Assembly: GCF_018406605.1 (NCBI RefSeq)
Contig: NZ_AP024545.1
Location: forward strand, 2,914,001-2,978,000
DNA from: Noviluteimonas caseinilytica
GTDB taxonomy: Bacteria; Pseudomonadota; Gammaproteobacteria; Xanthomonadales; Xanthomonadaceae
Reading direction: 5' to 3'
Length of the DNA stretch: 64,000 nucleotides
The translations under genes and the position numbers were made by a program. The notes beneath the pieces are model-generated. The model did not search any database. It was not told the DNA's origin and saw only the letters and a list, made by a program, of their open reading frames with translations. Below, one piece after another: positions 47,646-58,100 of this stretch (the stretch's first letter is position 1; each line of letters begins with the position of its first letter).

Positions 47646-48518
47646 ATGAGCAACATCGAGAAGCTGCAGCGCAGCTCCCGCTTTCCCACCATGCGTGTGG
47701 AATCCGAACCGAGCGGCGCCAGTCATTGGCTGTACATGCACGCAGACGCCGGCACCGGCATTCGTCCTTGTTTCCGTACGGAACTCATGGACGAAATGTG
47801 GCGCTTCCTGAACAGCATCACGCTGACCAAGAACCAGCGCCGCCCGGGCGTCATGCGCCATGTCGTGCTCGCCTCGGACGCCCCCGCGTTCAACCTCGGC
47901 GGCGACCTCGAACTGTTTGCCCGCCTCATCCGCGACAACAACCGCGAACAGCTGCTCGGTTACGCACGCAAGTGCATCGACGGCGTGCACCACTTCCACA
48001 CGGGCCTGGGCGGCGACGTCCGCACCATCGCGCTGGTCCAGGGCGACGCGCTCGGCGGCGGCATGGAACTCGCGCTGTCCTGCCACACCATCGTGGCCGA
48101 GCAAGGCGTGGGCATGGGCCTGCCGGAAGTGCTGTTCGGTCTGTTCCCGGGCATGGGCGCCTATTCGTTCCTCTGCAAGCGCGTGTCGCCGCAACTGGCC
48201 GAAAAGATGATCCTCAGCGGCGAGATCTATTCCTCCGACGAACTGCACAAGATGGGCGTGGTCGACATCCTCGTGCCGAAGGGCGAAGGCGCCTCCGCGG
48301 TGCAGGACCTCATCCGCAACCAGCAGCGTTCGCCGCATGCGCACCTGGCGCTCAACCAGTGCCGCGCGATCGCGCAGCCGGTGGGCTACGACGAGCTGAT
48401 GGGCATCACCGAAGTGTGGGTGGATACGGCGCTGGCGCTGGGCGATCGCTCGCTCAAGACCATGGACCGCATCGTCCGCGCGCAGGAACGTCGCTCCGGG
48501 GCGGAAGTGGCCGCGTAA
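47646..48518 (+). CDS. rpfF: DSF synthase RpfF
   Basis: Crotonase-fold enzyme that makes the diffusible signal factor (cis-2-unsaturated fatty acids) from 3-hydroxyacyl-ACP by dehydration and thioester hydrolysis. The 290-residue protein has both catalytic glutamates at the same numbers as reported for Xanthomonas RpfF: E141 in GGGMELALSCH and E161 in LPEVLFGLFPGMGAY. The oxyanion region is APAFNLGGDLELFARLIRDNNR. I start at the ATG giving MSNIEKLQRSSRF with GGGAA upstream. The 177-bp gap after rpfB suggests its own promoter. RpfC, which restrains RpfF in Xanthomonas, is convergent downstream. Confidence 0.97.
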   Translation: MSNIEKLQRSSRFPTMRVESEPSGASHWLYMHADAGTGIRPCFRTELMDEMWRFLNSITLTKNQRRPGVMRHVVLASDAPAFNLGGDLELFARLIRDNNREQLLGYARKCIDGVHHFHTGLGGDVRTIALVQGDALGGGMELALSCHTIVAEQGVGMGLPEVLFGLFPGMGAYSFLCKRVSPQLAEKMILSGEIYSSDELHKMGVVDILVPKGEGASAVQDLIRNQQRSPHAHLALNQCRAIAQPVGYDELMGITEVWVDTALALGDRSLKTMDRIVRAQERRSGAEVAA

Positions 48519-48558
48519 CGTCAGTCGGGATCGATGTGGAACTGCTGTAGGAAAGACC

Positions 48559-48577
48559 CGCCTGCGTAATGCAGGCG
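48559..48577. terminator. Hairpin between rpfF and rpfC
   Basis: A 7-bp perfect stem (CGCCTGC) with loop GTAAT in the 59-bp gap between the convergent rpfF and rpfC stops. There is no T-run, so it may be only part of a terminator. Confidence 0.5.
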
Positions 48578-50761
48578 TCAGCCGTTTTCGTTGTCGCGCG
48601 CGGCTTTGTGTCCGCGCGCGTCCAGCGCTGCGCGCCCCTGCGCCATGCGTTCGCGCAACACCGCGAACCGCGCGCGCCATTCCCGCGTGAGCTGCCATTC
48701 CGGCAGCCGCATCCATTCGCTGCTGGCCGCGGCCAGCCGCACCAGGCCCAGGTTGCTCGACACGCCCTTCAGCGCGTGCGCGTGGTCGCGGACCTGCGCC
48801 CATTCGCCGGCTTCGCCGGATTTCTCCAGCGACGCCAGGCACGCCTCGGCGTCCCGCAGGCATTGCTGGATGAATTCGCGCACGAACGATTCACCCATGC
48901 CGAGCGATCCGAGTTCCTCGAGCACGCCCGGATCGAAGTCGTCCTCGCCCATCGGCAATTCCACGCGTGCGTTCGCGGCCGTGGTGGACGAGGCCTGCCC
49001 GCTCGTGGCCACCTCGGCCAGGGTATCGAGCAGGCGCGCCGCCACGATGGGCTTGGGCAGGAACGCGCGGGCACCGGCCTGCGCGCATTGCTGGATCGCT
49101 TCGGGCGTGACGTCGGCGGTGAGCACGATCACCGGCGTGCGCTTGCCGCCGCCGGCTTCCATGACGCGCAATTCGCGCAGCAGGTCCAGGCCGCTGACGC
49201 CGGGCATGTGCAGGTCGACGATCGCCGCATCGAAGCTGTTGGCGGCCAGCGCGTCGAGCACCTGTTCGCCATCGTCCACGCTCACCACGCGGTGCCCCGC
49301 CTTCTGCAGCAGGCGCTGCAGCACCATGCGGTTGGCGGCGTGGTCGTCGGCGATCAGCAAGTCCAGCGTGCGCACGCGCGCGCGGTGGCGCAGGAACGGA
49401 TCGCCGAACGCGATGACGTTGGCGCCCGTCTCGTTGCCGTAGGACACCGGCGCCGGCGACGGTGCTTCGGCTTCGCGCGGCACGCCGACCGGTTGCGCCA
49501 CGAACGGCACGAGGTCGAACGGCAGTTCCACCCAGAAGCGGCTGCCCCGCATTTCCGAGCTCTCGAAGCCGATGCTGCCGCCCATCGCTTCGGTCAGGCC
49601 CTTGGCGATCGTGGTGCCCAGGCCCGTGCCGCCGTAACGGCGCGACAGGCTGGCGTCGGCCTGCTCGAAGGCTTCGAACAACCGCGCGCGCGCCGCGGCC
49701 GGGATGCCGATGCCGGTATCGATCACGGTGAAGCGCAGGCGCACCTTGTGGTCTTCGGCGTGCGCGAGCGCGACGTCGAGCTTCACCGAGCCTTCGTCGG
49801 TGAACTTGATCGCGTTGCCCGCCAGGTTGATCAGCACCTGACGCACGTGGCCGGCGTCGCCGACCAGGCGTTCGGGCACGTCGGGCGCGACCTTGAGGAT
49901 GTAGTCGATGCGCTTGTTGCGCGCGGTGGGCTGCAGGATCGCGCCGATGTTGCCGAGCAGTTCGTGCAGCGAGAACTCGACCGTGTGCAGCTTGAGCTTG
50001 CCCGCCTCGATCGCCGAGATGTCCAGCACGTCCTCGACCAGCGACAGCAGCGAGCGCGTGGAGGCCTGGATCGTGTTGAGGCATTCGCGCTGTTCGCTGT
50101 CCAGGCGCGTGGTGGCGAGCAGTTCCGACATGCCCGCCAGGCCGTTGAGCGGCGTGCGGAACTCGTGGCTCATGTTCGCCAGGAACGTGCTCTTGGCTTC
50201 GTTGGCGCGGCGCGCTTCCTCGGTGGCGCGCGTCAACGCGCGCAGCAGGCCCGACAGGTACAGCGGCACTGCGACCAGGCCGAGCAGCAAACCCAGGCCC
50301 AGCGTGCGGTTGGCGTGCCAGTAATCGTTGAAGACCAGCGTGGCGCCGAAGCTGGTGGTGGCGCCAAGCACCGCGAGGTACAGGTACCGGTTGCCGAAGC
50401 GCAGGCCGTTGCCGACGGTGACCCACATCAGGATGACGTAGACCCACGCGAGCGGTTCGCCCATGCGGATCATCGCCAGGCCCATCAGGCCGTAGTCGGA
50501 CACCATGCCGATCGCGCGGCGCACGTGCGACACGCCCGGCCGCACGAGGATCGACACCACGATGCCCAGCCCCACCGCGAACCCGGTGGCGACCATGATC
50601 AGCACGTCGTGGTATTCGGCGATCGGGCTCGTCGGATCCGGGCCGCGCACCATCAGGTACGCGAGCACCACCGACAACACCGCCAGGCGTACGAGGGCCT
50701 GTCCGTGCTCGCTGTCGGGCCGGTTGGTCAATCGCTGCCGGAGGGCGGTCAGCGCCTGCAT
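48578..50761 (-). CDS. rpfC: DSF sensor hybrid histidine kinase RpfC
   Basis: A 727-residue inner-membrane hybrid sensor kinase (Xanthomonas RpfC about 726). It has an N-terminal periplasm-facing sensor input and five transmembrane segments (residues ~20-175). The HisKA site is MSHEFRTPLNG with phospho-His 199. HATPase motifs are LINLAGNAIKFTDEG, DTGIGIP and GGTGLGTTIAKGL. The receiver domain has D516 in VDLHMPG, and the C-terminal HPt domain has the likely phospho-His 662 in HAHALKG. It senses DSF and phosphorylates RpfG; the receiver also binds and inhibits RpfF in Xanthomonas. Its ATG overlaps the rpfG stop (TGATG). Confidence 0.96.
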   Translation of the reverse strand: MQALTALRQRLTNRPDSEHGQALVRLAVLSVVLAYLMVRGPDPTSPIAEYHDVLIMVATGFAVGLGIVVSILVRPGVSHVRRAIGMVSDYGLMGLAMIRMGEPLAWVYVILMWVTVGNGLRFGNRYLYLAVLGATTSFGATLVFNDYWHANRTLGLGLLLGLVAVPLYLSGLLRALTRATEEARRANEAKSTFLANMSHEFRTPLNGLAGMSELLATTRLDSEQRECLNTIQASTRSLLSLVEDVLDISAIEAGKLKLHTVEFSLHELLGNIGAILQPTARNKRIDYILKVAPDVPERLVGDAGHVRQVLINLAGNAIKFTDEGSVKLDVALAHAEDHKVRLRFTVIDTGIGIPAAARARLFEAFEQADASLSRRYGGTGLGTTIAKGLTEAMGGSIGFESSEMRGSRFWVELPFDLVPFVAQPVGVPREAEAPSPAPVSYGNETGANVIAFGDPFLRHRARVRTLDLLIADDHAANRMVLQRLLQKAGHRVVSVDDGEQVLDALAANSFDAAIVDLHMPGVSGLDLLRELRVMEAGGGKRTPVIVLTADVTPEAIQQCAQAGARAFLPKPIVAARLLDTLAEVATSGQASSTTAANARVELPMGEDDFDPGVLEELGSLGMGESFVREFIQQCLRDAEACLASLEKSGEAGEWAQVRDHAHALKGVSSNLGLVRLAAASSEWMRLPEWQLTREWRARFAVLRERMAQGRAALDARGHKAARDNENG

Positions 50762-51837
50762 CAGGCTTCCAGTGCGGGCCGCGAACTGGTGGTGGAGAAG
50801 CGCTGGCAGATGTCGTCCAGGCGATCGCGCGAGCGCATCAGCGCTTCCACGCAACGCGGGTCGAACAGGCGACCGCGTTGCGCGTAGAGGTAGGCCAGTG
50901 CCGCGTCGATGGTCCAGGCGTCCTTGTACGGGCGCGGCGAGATCAGCGCGTCGAACACGTCGGCCACGGCAACGATGCGCGCCTCCAGCGGGATCGCTTC
51001 GCCCACCAGGCCGTCGGGATAGCCGCTGCCGTCGTAGCGCTCGTGGTGGCGCAGCGCGACCGTGGCGCCGGTCTGGATGAAACGGCTCTGGCTGCCGCTG
51101 AGCAGCTCGTGCCCGATGCGCGGATGGCGACGCATGATCGTCGTCTCCTGCTCCGTGAGCGGACCCGGCTTGAGCAGGATCGCATCGGGGATCGCGATCT
51201 TGCCCATGTCGTGCAGGGGCGCGGCGAGTTCGATCAGGCGCGCTTCGTCTTCGGTGAGCCCGAGGCCTTCGGCGATCAGGCCGGCGACGTGCGCCATGCG
51301 CTCGAGGTAGGCGCTGGTGCCGATGTCGCGGTATTCGATCGCGCGCGCCAGGCGCGACAGCGTCTCGCGTTCGCGTTCCTCGACTTCGTTCATGCTCGAC
51401 AGCAATCGCTGTTCGAGCGAGAGCGCGCGTTGCTTGACGGTCTCGGCCTGCTGGCGCAGGTGCAGCAGGTTGCGGCAGCGCGCACGCAGTTCGCGCGGGC
51501 GCACCGGCTTGACCAGGAAATCGATGACGCCGGCCTCGAGCGCGGCCTGGCGGACGGGCTCGTCGCCCACCACCGTGACCAGCACGATCGGCACGTCGCG
51601 GTGCACCGGCGGGCGGCGGAAGCGGCGGGCGAACTCCAGCCCGTCCATGCCCGGCATGCGGTAATCGAGCAGCAGCAGGTCCGGGCGGTTGCTCTCGCAC
51701 CAGGCCAGGGCGGCGTTCGGGTCGCCGAAGTCGTGCACGGCCAGCTCGGGACCGATGTCCTCGAGGATGTGCCGCAGCATCGTTCGCGCCGATGTCTGGT
51801 CGTCGACGATGACCACGTTCACTTCATTCACCCGCAT
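50761..51837 (-). CDS. rpfG: HD-GYP response regulator RpfG
   Basis: A 358-residue response regulator that degrades c-di-GMP when phosphorylated by RpfC. The receiver domain has acidic D12/D13 and phospho-acceptor D58 in LLLLDYRMPGMDG. The HD-GYP domain has H209-D210 in HDMGKIAIPD, HHERYDGSGYP with GYP at 272-274, and VADVFDALISPRPYK. Directly upstream of rpfC; rpfH, present between rpfG and rpfC in some Xanthomonas, is absent. Output: links DSF perception to c-di-GMP level and hence to motility, enzyme and biofilm genes. Confidence 0.97.
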   Translation of the reverse strand: MRVNEVNVVIVDDQTSARTMLRHILEDIGPELAVHDFGDPNAALAWCESNRPDLLLLDYRMPGMDGLEFARRFRRPPVHRDVPIVLVTVVGDEPVRQAALEAGVIDFLVKPVRPRELRARCRNLLHLRQQAETVKQRALSLEQRLLSSMNEVEERERETLSRLARAIEYRDIGTSAYLERMAHVAGLIAEGLGLTEDEARLIELAAPLHDMGKIAIPDAILLKPGPLTEQETTIMRRHPRIGHELLSGSQSRFIQTGATVALRHHERYDGSGYPDGLVGEAIPLEARIVAVADVFDALISPRPYKDAWTIDAALAYLYAQRGRLFDPRCVEALMRSRDRLDDICQRFSTTSSRPALEA

Positions 51838-51973
51838 GAGATGGCGCCCCCTGGAATCCCTCCCCGGCGTTGGCCCGGAGCATACCCCGCCGTGTCGAGC
51901 GGGAGCACTGTTTCTGCTTGCGAACCGGGATGGCGTCCGCAGCGATTCCGCTGGCTTTCACGTTGGGGCGCGC

Positions 51974-52342
51974 TCAACACGCCTCCTCGTCGTCGTCTCC
52001 GCCGTCCCGGACGGTGCCGAACCGGGTCAGCAGGCGCTGCAAGGCCATCTCCAGGCGGTCGGGCATCGGGGCGAAGTGCAGCCCCACCCCGCGCGCGTCG
52101 GACCGGGCCACGCGGGCCAGCAACTGCAGTTGCAGCGCCACGCCCGGCGGTCCGGCGACCAGTTCGACTTCCACCGCCTGCCCCAGCGCAAGGCCATGGC
52201 CCGCCGGACGGGGCATGGAGAGCCCCGTCACCGAGAGGTCTTCGAGTGGCGCGTGCCAGTCGCCCGCGGGACCCCGGAGGATGGCTTCCCCCGGGAGCGC
52301 CACGCGCGAGCGTCGGATGTCGGACTGCGCCGGGGGCGTCAT
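51974..52342 (-). CDS. PilZ-domain protein
   Basis: A 122-residue protein that is essentially one PilZ domain. The N-terminal IRRSRVALPGEAILRG corresponds to the RxxxR c-di-GMP-binding motif (here RRSR), and LEDLSVTGLSMPRP corresponds to D/NxSxxG (DLSVTG). The end is acidic (GGDDDEEAC). Binding of c-di-GMP is inferred. It lies between lysS and rpfG, on the same strand as both, next to a c-di-GMP phosphodiesterase. I start at MTPPAQSD; the upstream frame reaches into the lysS end without family resemblance. Confidence 0.85.
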   Translation of the reverse strand: MTPPAQSDIRRSRVALPGEAILRGPAGDWHAPLEDLSVTGLSMPRPAGHGLALGQAVEVELVAGPPGVALQLQLLARVARSDARGVGLHFAPMPDRLEMALQRLLTRFGTVRDGGDDDEEAC

Positions 52343-52401
52343 GCCCTGGAACAACGGCAACGACGGCTTGATCCGGCCTTCACACGCGCGGCGGCGATCG
52401 A

Positions 52402-53928
52402 TCAGCCGCCGTGCGCTTCGGGCCGCATGTACGGGAACAGCAGCACGTCGCGGATCGACGCCGAATCCGTCAGCAGCATGACGAGGCGATCGATGCCGAC
52501 GCCCAGCCCGCCGGTGGGCGGCAGGCCCACTTCGAGCGCGCGGATGTAGTCGGCGTCGAAATGCATCGCTTCGTCGTCGCCGCCTTCCTTCGCCTCGACT
52601 TGCGCGCGGAACCGCGCGGCCTGGTCTTCCGGATCGTTGAGCTCGGAGAAACCGTTCGCCAGTTCCTTGCCACCGACGAACAGTTCGAAGCGGTCGGTGA
52701 TGCCCGGCTCGGTGTCGGACTCGCGCGCGAGCGGCGAGACTTCCACCGGGTAGTGCGTGATGAACGTGGGCTGCGTGAGCCCGGCTTCCACCGTCTTCTC
52801 GAAGATTTCGAGCAGCAGCTTGCCCCAGCCATCGTTGGCCTTGACCGGGATGCGCAGCGCTTCGCAATGGCGCACGAGCGCGGCGCGGTCGCGGCAGTCG
52901 GCGACCGTGATGTGCGGGTTGAGTTCGCGCACCGCTTCTTCCAGGCGCCAGCGACGGAAGCGCGGGCCCAGGTCGATCGCGTTGCCTTCCCACGTCAGCG
53001 CGGTGGTGCCGATGGCTTCCTGCGCGGCGTTGCGGATCATGTCTTCGGTGAGGTCCATGATCTCGTCGTACGTGGCGTAGGCCTCGTACAACTCGAGCAT
53101 CGTGAACTCCGGGTTGTGCCGCGTGCTGACGCCTTCGTTGCGGAAGTTGCGGTTGATCTCGTACACGCGCTCGAAGCCGCCGACGACCAGGCGCTTGAGG
53201 TACAGCTCCGGCGCCACGCGCAGGAACAGATCGAGATCCAGCGCGTTGTGGTGCGTGGTGAACGGCTTGGCCGTGGCGCCACCGACGATGTAATGCATCA
53301 TCGGCGTCTCCACTTCCAGGAAGCGGCGCGCATCCAGCCAGCGGCGGATCGCGGCGATCACCTGCGAGCGCTTGACGAAGACTTCGCGCGATTCGGGCGA
53401 GACGATGAGGTCGACGTAACGCTGGCGATAGCGCTGCTCGACGTCGGCCATGCCATGGAACTTGTCCGGCAGCGGGCGCAGCGCCTTGGTCAGCAACCGC
53501 AGCGTCTCGGCGCGCACAGACAACTCGCCGGTGCGCGTGCGCGTGAGCTCGCCTTCCACCGCGACGATGTCGCCGAGGTCGAGGTCCTTGAACGTGGCGT
53601 ACGCGTCGACGCCCAGCACGTCCTGCTTCAGCCACAACTGGATGCGGCCCGATTCGTCCTGCACCTGCGCGAAGCCCGACTTGCCCATGTCGCGCTTGAG
53701 CAGCACGCGGCCCGCCAGCACGACGCGGTGCGGTTTCTCCGCGAGCGCCTCGGCGGTCCAGGTTTCGGCGTTGGCGTACGTCGACTGCACATCGCCGGCG
53801 TAGTCGGCGCGGCGGAAGTCGTTCGGGAACGCGTTGCCCTTCGCACGCAGCGCGGCGAGCTTGGCGCGGCGCTCGGCGATCAGGCGGTTCTCGTCGTGCG
53901 GCGGGATGTCTTGCGGGGTGTCGGTCAT
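52402..53928 (-). CDS. lysS: Lysyl-tRNA synthetase (class II)
   Basis: Charges tRNA-Lys. About 508 residues with an N-terminal OB-fold anticodon-binding domain (KSGFAQVQDESGRIQLWLKQD) and the class II core: motif 2 VYEINRNFRNEGVSTRHNPEFTMLELYEAYATYDEIM and motif 3 GLPPTGGLGVGIDRLVMLLTDSASIRDVLLFP. I favour the ATG at 53928 (MTDTPQDIPPHDENRLIAERR) with GAGCGAAGA before it. A start at 53946 overlaps the prfB stop (ATGA) and adds six residues. Order prfB-lysS is the same as in E. coli. Confidence 0.96.
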   Translation of the reverse strand: MTDTPQDIPPHDENRLIAERRAKLAALRAKGNAFPNDFRRADYAGDVQSTYANAETWTAEALAEKPHRVVLAGRVLLKRDMGKSGFAQVQDESGRIQLWLKQDVLGVDAYATFKDLDLGDIVAVEGELTRTRTGELSVRAETLRLLTKALRPLPDKFHGMADVEQRYRQRYVDLIVSPESREVFVKRSQVIAAIRRWLDARRFLEVETPMMHYIVGGATAKPFTTHHNALDLDLFLRVAPELYLKRLVVGGFERVYEINRNFRNEGVSTRHNPEFTMLELYEAYATYDEIMDLTEDMIRNAAQEAIGTTALTWEGNAIDLGPRFRRWRLEEAVRELNPHITVADCRDRAALVRHCEALRIPVKANDGWGKLLLEIFEKTVEAGLTQPTFITHYPVEVSPLARESDTEPGITDRFELFVGGKELANGFSELNDPEDQAARFRAQVEAKEGGDDEAMHFDADYIRALEVGLPPTGGLGVGIDRLVMLLTDSASIRDVLLFPYMRPEAHGG

Positions 53929-53942
53929 TCTTCGCTCGTCGT

Positions 53943-55071
53943 TCATGCCGCGTCGCTGCGCTTGGAACCGGCCTCCAGGCCGGACTTGAGGCTGGCTTCG
54001 ATGAATTCATCGAGGTCGCCGTCGAGCACCTTCTGCGTATCGCTGCGCTCGATGCCCGTGCGCAGGTCCTTGATGCGGCTCTGGTCCAGCACGTAGTTGC
54101 GGATCTGGCTGCCCCAGCCGATGTCGGACTTGGTGGCTTCCACCGCGTCGCGCACGGCGTTGCGCTTCTGCACTTCCAGTTCGTACAACTTCGCGGCCAG
54201 CATCTTCATCGCACGGTCGCGGTTGGCGTGCTGGCTGCGTTCGGTCTGGCACGCCACCACGATGCCGGACGGCACGTGCGTGATGCGCACCGCCGATTCG
54301 GTCTTGTTGACGTGCTGGCCGCCGGCGCCGGACGACCGGTACACGTCGGTCTTCAGGTCCGCGGGGTTGATGTCGATGTCGATTTCGTCGTCGACTTCCG
54401 GCGAGACGAACAGCGACGTGAACGAGGTATGCCGGCGGTTGTCGGAATCGAACGGCGACTTGCGCACCAGGCGATGCACGCCGGTTTCCGTCTTCAGCCA
54501 GCCGTAGGCGTAGTCGCCTTCCACGCGGAACGTGGCCGACTTGATGCCCGCCACTTCGCCGCCGGAGACTTCCAGCAGTTCGGTCTTCCAGCCGCGCGAT
54601 TCGGCCCAGCGCAGGTACATGCGCAGCAGGATCTCGGCCCAGTCCTGCGCCTCGGTGCCGCCGGCGCCGGCCTGGATGTCGACGAAGGCCGAATGCGAAT
54701 CCATCTGGCCGGAGAACATGCGCTGGAATTCCAGCTGTTCGACGTGCTTCGCGTAACGCTCGACGTCGGCGGCGATGGCGTTGGCGGTGTCCTGGTCGTC
54801 TTCGAGCTCGACCAGTTCGAGCAGTTCGCTCGCGCCGTCCAGACCTTCGGTGAGGTCGCGGATGCCGTTGACGGTCTTGTCTAGCAGCGAGCGTTCGCGG
54901 CCCAGGGCCTGCGCGCGCTGCGAGTCGTTCCAGATGTCGGGGCTTTCGAGTTCGCGGTTGACTTCTTCCAGGCGCTCGCGCTTGGCGTCGTAGTCAAAGA
55001 TACCCCCTCAGCGCATGCAGCCGACCGGAGAGGTCGGCGATGCGCTGGCGGACGGGATTGAGTTCGATCAT
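53943..55071 (-). CDS. prfB: Peptide chain release factor 2 (programmed +1 frameshift)
   Basis: Recognises UAA and UGA stops. The first 25 codons (MIELNPVRQRIADLSGRLHALRGYL) end in an in-frame UGA at 54996-54994. A +1 shift at CUU-UGA continues for 350 more residues, making a 375-residue protein. RF2 features downstream: SPF specificity tripeptide in VHRLVRKSPFDSDNRRHTSF, and GGQ in RSSGAGGQHVNKTESAVRITH. The UGA is a self-regulatory site: low RF2 favours the shift. This is an intact gene, not a frameshift mutation. Confidence 0.97.
54993..55008 (-). promoter_or_regulatory. prfB programmed frameshift site
   Basis: The minus strand reads AGGGGG-TAT-CTT-TGA-C. The Shine-Dalgarno-like AGGGGG (55008-55003) sits 3 nt before the slippery CTT and the in-frame TGA (54996-54994), identical to the E. 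coli arrangement. Confidence 0.97.
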
Positions 55072-55145
55072 GGGTGGCGTTTGCTGCGTGTTGCGAGGCC
55101 GCGAATGATAGCAGCCGGGGCGCGGGCCCCGGCCGCGTGGCAGGC

Positions 55146-58100
55146 TCATTTCACGTCGAATTCGCCGACGAACACCGTGTCGTCCTTGCCGTCCAGCCGC
55201 AGCGTGACCCGCTGGTCGCGCTGGGCCTTCGTGCCCCAGCCCGTGCTCAGGGACAGCGTGAGCGTGGTGGCGCCGGTGACGATCTGCTGGCGGTCGCCGA
55301 AATAGTGCGCTTCCACCTTGTAGCGGCCGGGCCTGGCGTTGCGCAGCACGAATTCCTCGGGGCCGTAGCCGCCGGTGAAATCGTCCGAGATCAGCCCGCC
55401 CTGCCGCGTCAGCGTGTGGGCGTAGTAGCACTTCTCGCCGTCCGGATCGGTGACCCACAGGTCCATGTCGCTGTTGTCGCTGTCCCAGGACAGCGCGACC
55501 CGCAGGTCCAGCGGCAGGTTGCGGCGCAGGCGGCGATCGACGAAGGCCAGGTCGAGCGGCCCGGGGCTCGTGGCCGCGATCGCGTTGAGCTCGTTGAGCG
55601 CGACCAGTTCCACCTCGGAGAAGCGCGAATCCCACGTGCGCGCGACCACGTCGTACAGGTGCGTGATCGCTTCCTGCCGCTGGCCCGTCGCCGCCAGGGC
55701 CAGGCCCAGGTCGCGGTGGCTTTGCGGTTCCTCGTCGGCCAGGGCGAGCACGGTGCGGAACACCTCGACGGCGCGCCCGTAATCCTTCGCCTGCATCAGG
55801 CGATACCCGAGCACGCGCAGGACGTGGCGGTTCTCCAGGCGCAGTTCGGCGAGGTTGGAGAGCACGCGCAGGGCTTCGGCGCGCCGCCCCTTCTCGAGCA
55901 GCAGGTCGGCGACGTCGAGGTAGAAGGCGGTGCTGTCGGCGTGGCTGTCGCGTTCGTCGAGGTAGAGGGCGTAGAGCGCATCGGGTTGCGCGGCGCGCAG
56001 GCGGCGGGCGTACGGGGAATCGGGCTGCCAGGGTTGGAGGGTGATGGTGGCGGCGGGGTTGGCTTTCCGCTCGACGCCCGGGGCCAGCAGGCCTTGCGGC
56101 GGCGCGGCACTGCGCTGCGAGGCCGCCGCTGCGTCGCGGTCCGATGCCGCGGCCGCCGCGTCCGCAGCCTCGCGTGCATCCACACGCGCCGCGTCGCGTC
56201 GCACTTCCAGCGCCTGCGCCTGCTCGGCGGTGAGGATCGTCGTGGACTCCACTGCGGAGACCTCCGGCGCGTTCGCAGCGACAGGCGCGGGAGCGGGAGG
56301 AGGCGCTGCGGCGGGCGCTGCAACGTCGCACTCGGGGCATCCCGCGTCGCGGCGCGTTTCCTTCTTCGGGAACTTCGTCTTCCACCACGCGATGCGTGCG
56401 TCGAATTCCGACGCCACCTGGTCCAGGCGTTCGCTGCGGGTCTGTGCGCGTTCCTCGCGCTGCTGCGCCTGCAGCCGCGCAACCTCCTCGCGCAAGGCCG
56501 GCGGCGGCGCAATGTCGTAACGCACGTAATCCTCGACGGCATCGAGCACGATCAGCGACGTGCCCGGCGTCACCACGCCGAACTGCTGCCCGATGCGCGC
56601 GATCTCCGCGCGATTCGCCTCCGGATCGACGGACAACCCCGCGATCTTCCACCCCGCCCACACGCCGCCGACTTGCGGATGCGTGGCATCGCTGGCGGGC
56701 ATCGCCGCGCGCACGGTCTTGCGCACGCCGTTGTCGGAGAGGGTGAAATCGACGTAGGCGTCGGGATCGGTGACGCGGCCCGCGACGCGCAGCACGCCGT
56801 CCTCGACGAAGCGCGACGGCACTTCGAGATCGGTCACGCCGTGCGGCGCGAGGCCGACGATGCGCACGCCTTCGTCGAGCAACGCATGCGTCGCGGCCTC
56901 GAGCCCCTGCGTGCCCTGCCATGCGACGAGGCGCCCGTTGCGCTGTTGCGCAAGCTTGCCGAGCCGCACGGTGTCGGAGGCGGCGCCGGCGGTATCGATC
57001 GCATACAGGCGTTGCGTGGGCGACAGGCGCGGCAGTTCCTTGGTGCCGTACGTGCGCAGGCCATCGCTGACGAGCAGGTATTCCTCGATCGCGGGATCGG
57101 CGGACCAATCGCCGAGATCGCTCGCACCATCCAGCACGGCGCGATCCAGCGCGTTTCGCAACGCGGACCAGTCGCCACCGTGTATGTCGAAGCGGCCGCC
57201 GTCTTCGCCGACGTCGCGCAGGAAGCGCAGCACCACCCTGCCCTCGCCCATGCGCGCGAAGTAGCGGTCGAGCAGCGCGAATTCCGCGGCGCGATCGCGC
57301 TTGCGCGCCGAGGCCGACGCATCCCACAGCAGGCCGACCGCATGCGGCATCGTGCGCGGCGCGGGTGCGGCGGGATGCAGCGGGACTTCCGCGAGGACGT
57401 AGCGTTCGCCCGTGGCCGTCGTGGTCGCGTACGCGGCGGGCGCATCGGCGATCGGAAAGCGCAGGCCGATCGGCGTCGCGGCGCGGAAGGCCGCGCGCTG
57501 CACCTGCGCGTCCCACCCATCGCCCGCGCGCGCGAAGCGCAAGCCATCGAACGTGCCGGTGGTCTCCGGCGCCGCACGCAACCCACGCGCCGACACGCGC
57601 AACGCGAAGGCCTCCGCCCCCGCGAGCAACTGCACCGGGATATCGAGCCGCCCCATTCCACCTTCGCGACGCAGCACCTCGTCGATCGCCAGCCGCACGC
57701 GGCGCGTGCCATTGGCGGGGATCGGATACACGCGCAGGCGGAACTGGTTGCCGGCGGTCTGTTCCAGCAGGCCCGGGTCCACGCGGCGGCGCTCGACGCT
57801 CTCGAACACCTGGCGGCCCTGGTCCTTCGGCACCGGCACGGCCTCGCGCATCTGGCCACCGATGTCGAGCGCGAACGCCGCGATCTGCTGGCCCGGCTGC
57901 AGCGGGAATTCGAGCGACCCTTCGAGCTGCCGCGCGTTGGGGTTGAGGAGTTCGAGTTCGATCGTGGTGCGCGCCAGGCGCCCGGCGACATCGACGTGCA
58001 CCGCGGCCGAATGCAGGCGGATGGGCTGCAACCTGGCGGCGACCTCCCCCGTGATCCGCACGAGCGGCGGCGCGGTGACGTCCTGCGGCGGAAGCGAATG

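Noticed and set aside
53943..55071. prfB as a pseudogene because of an in-frame stop
   Set aside because: The stop is the classical programmed +1 frameshift site; both halves are intact.
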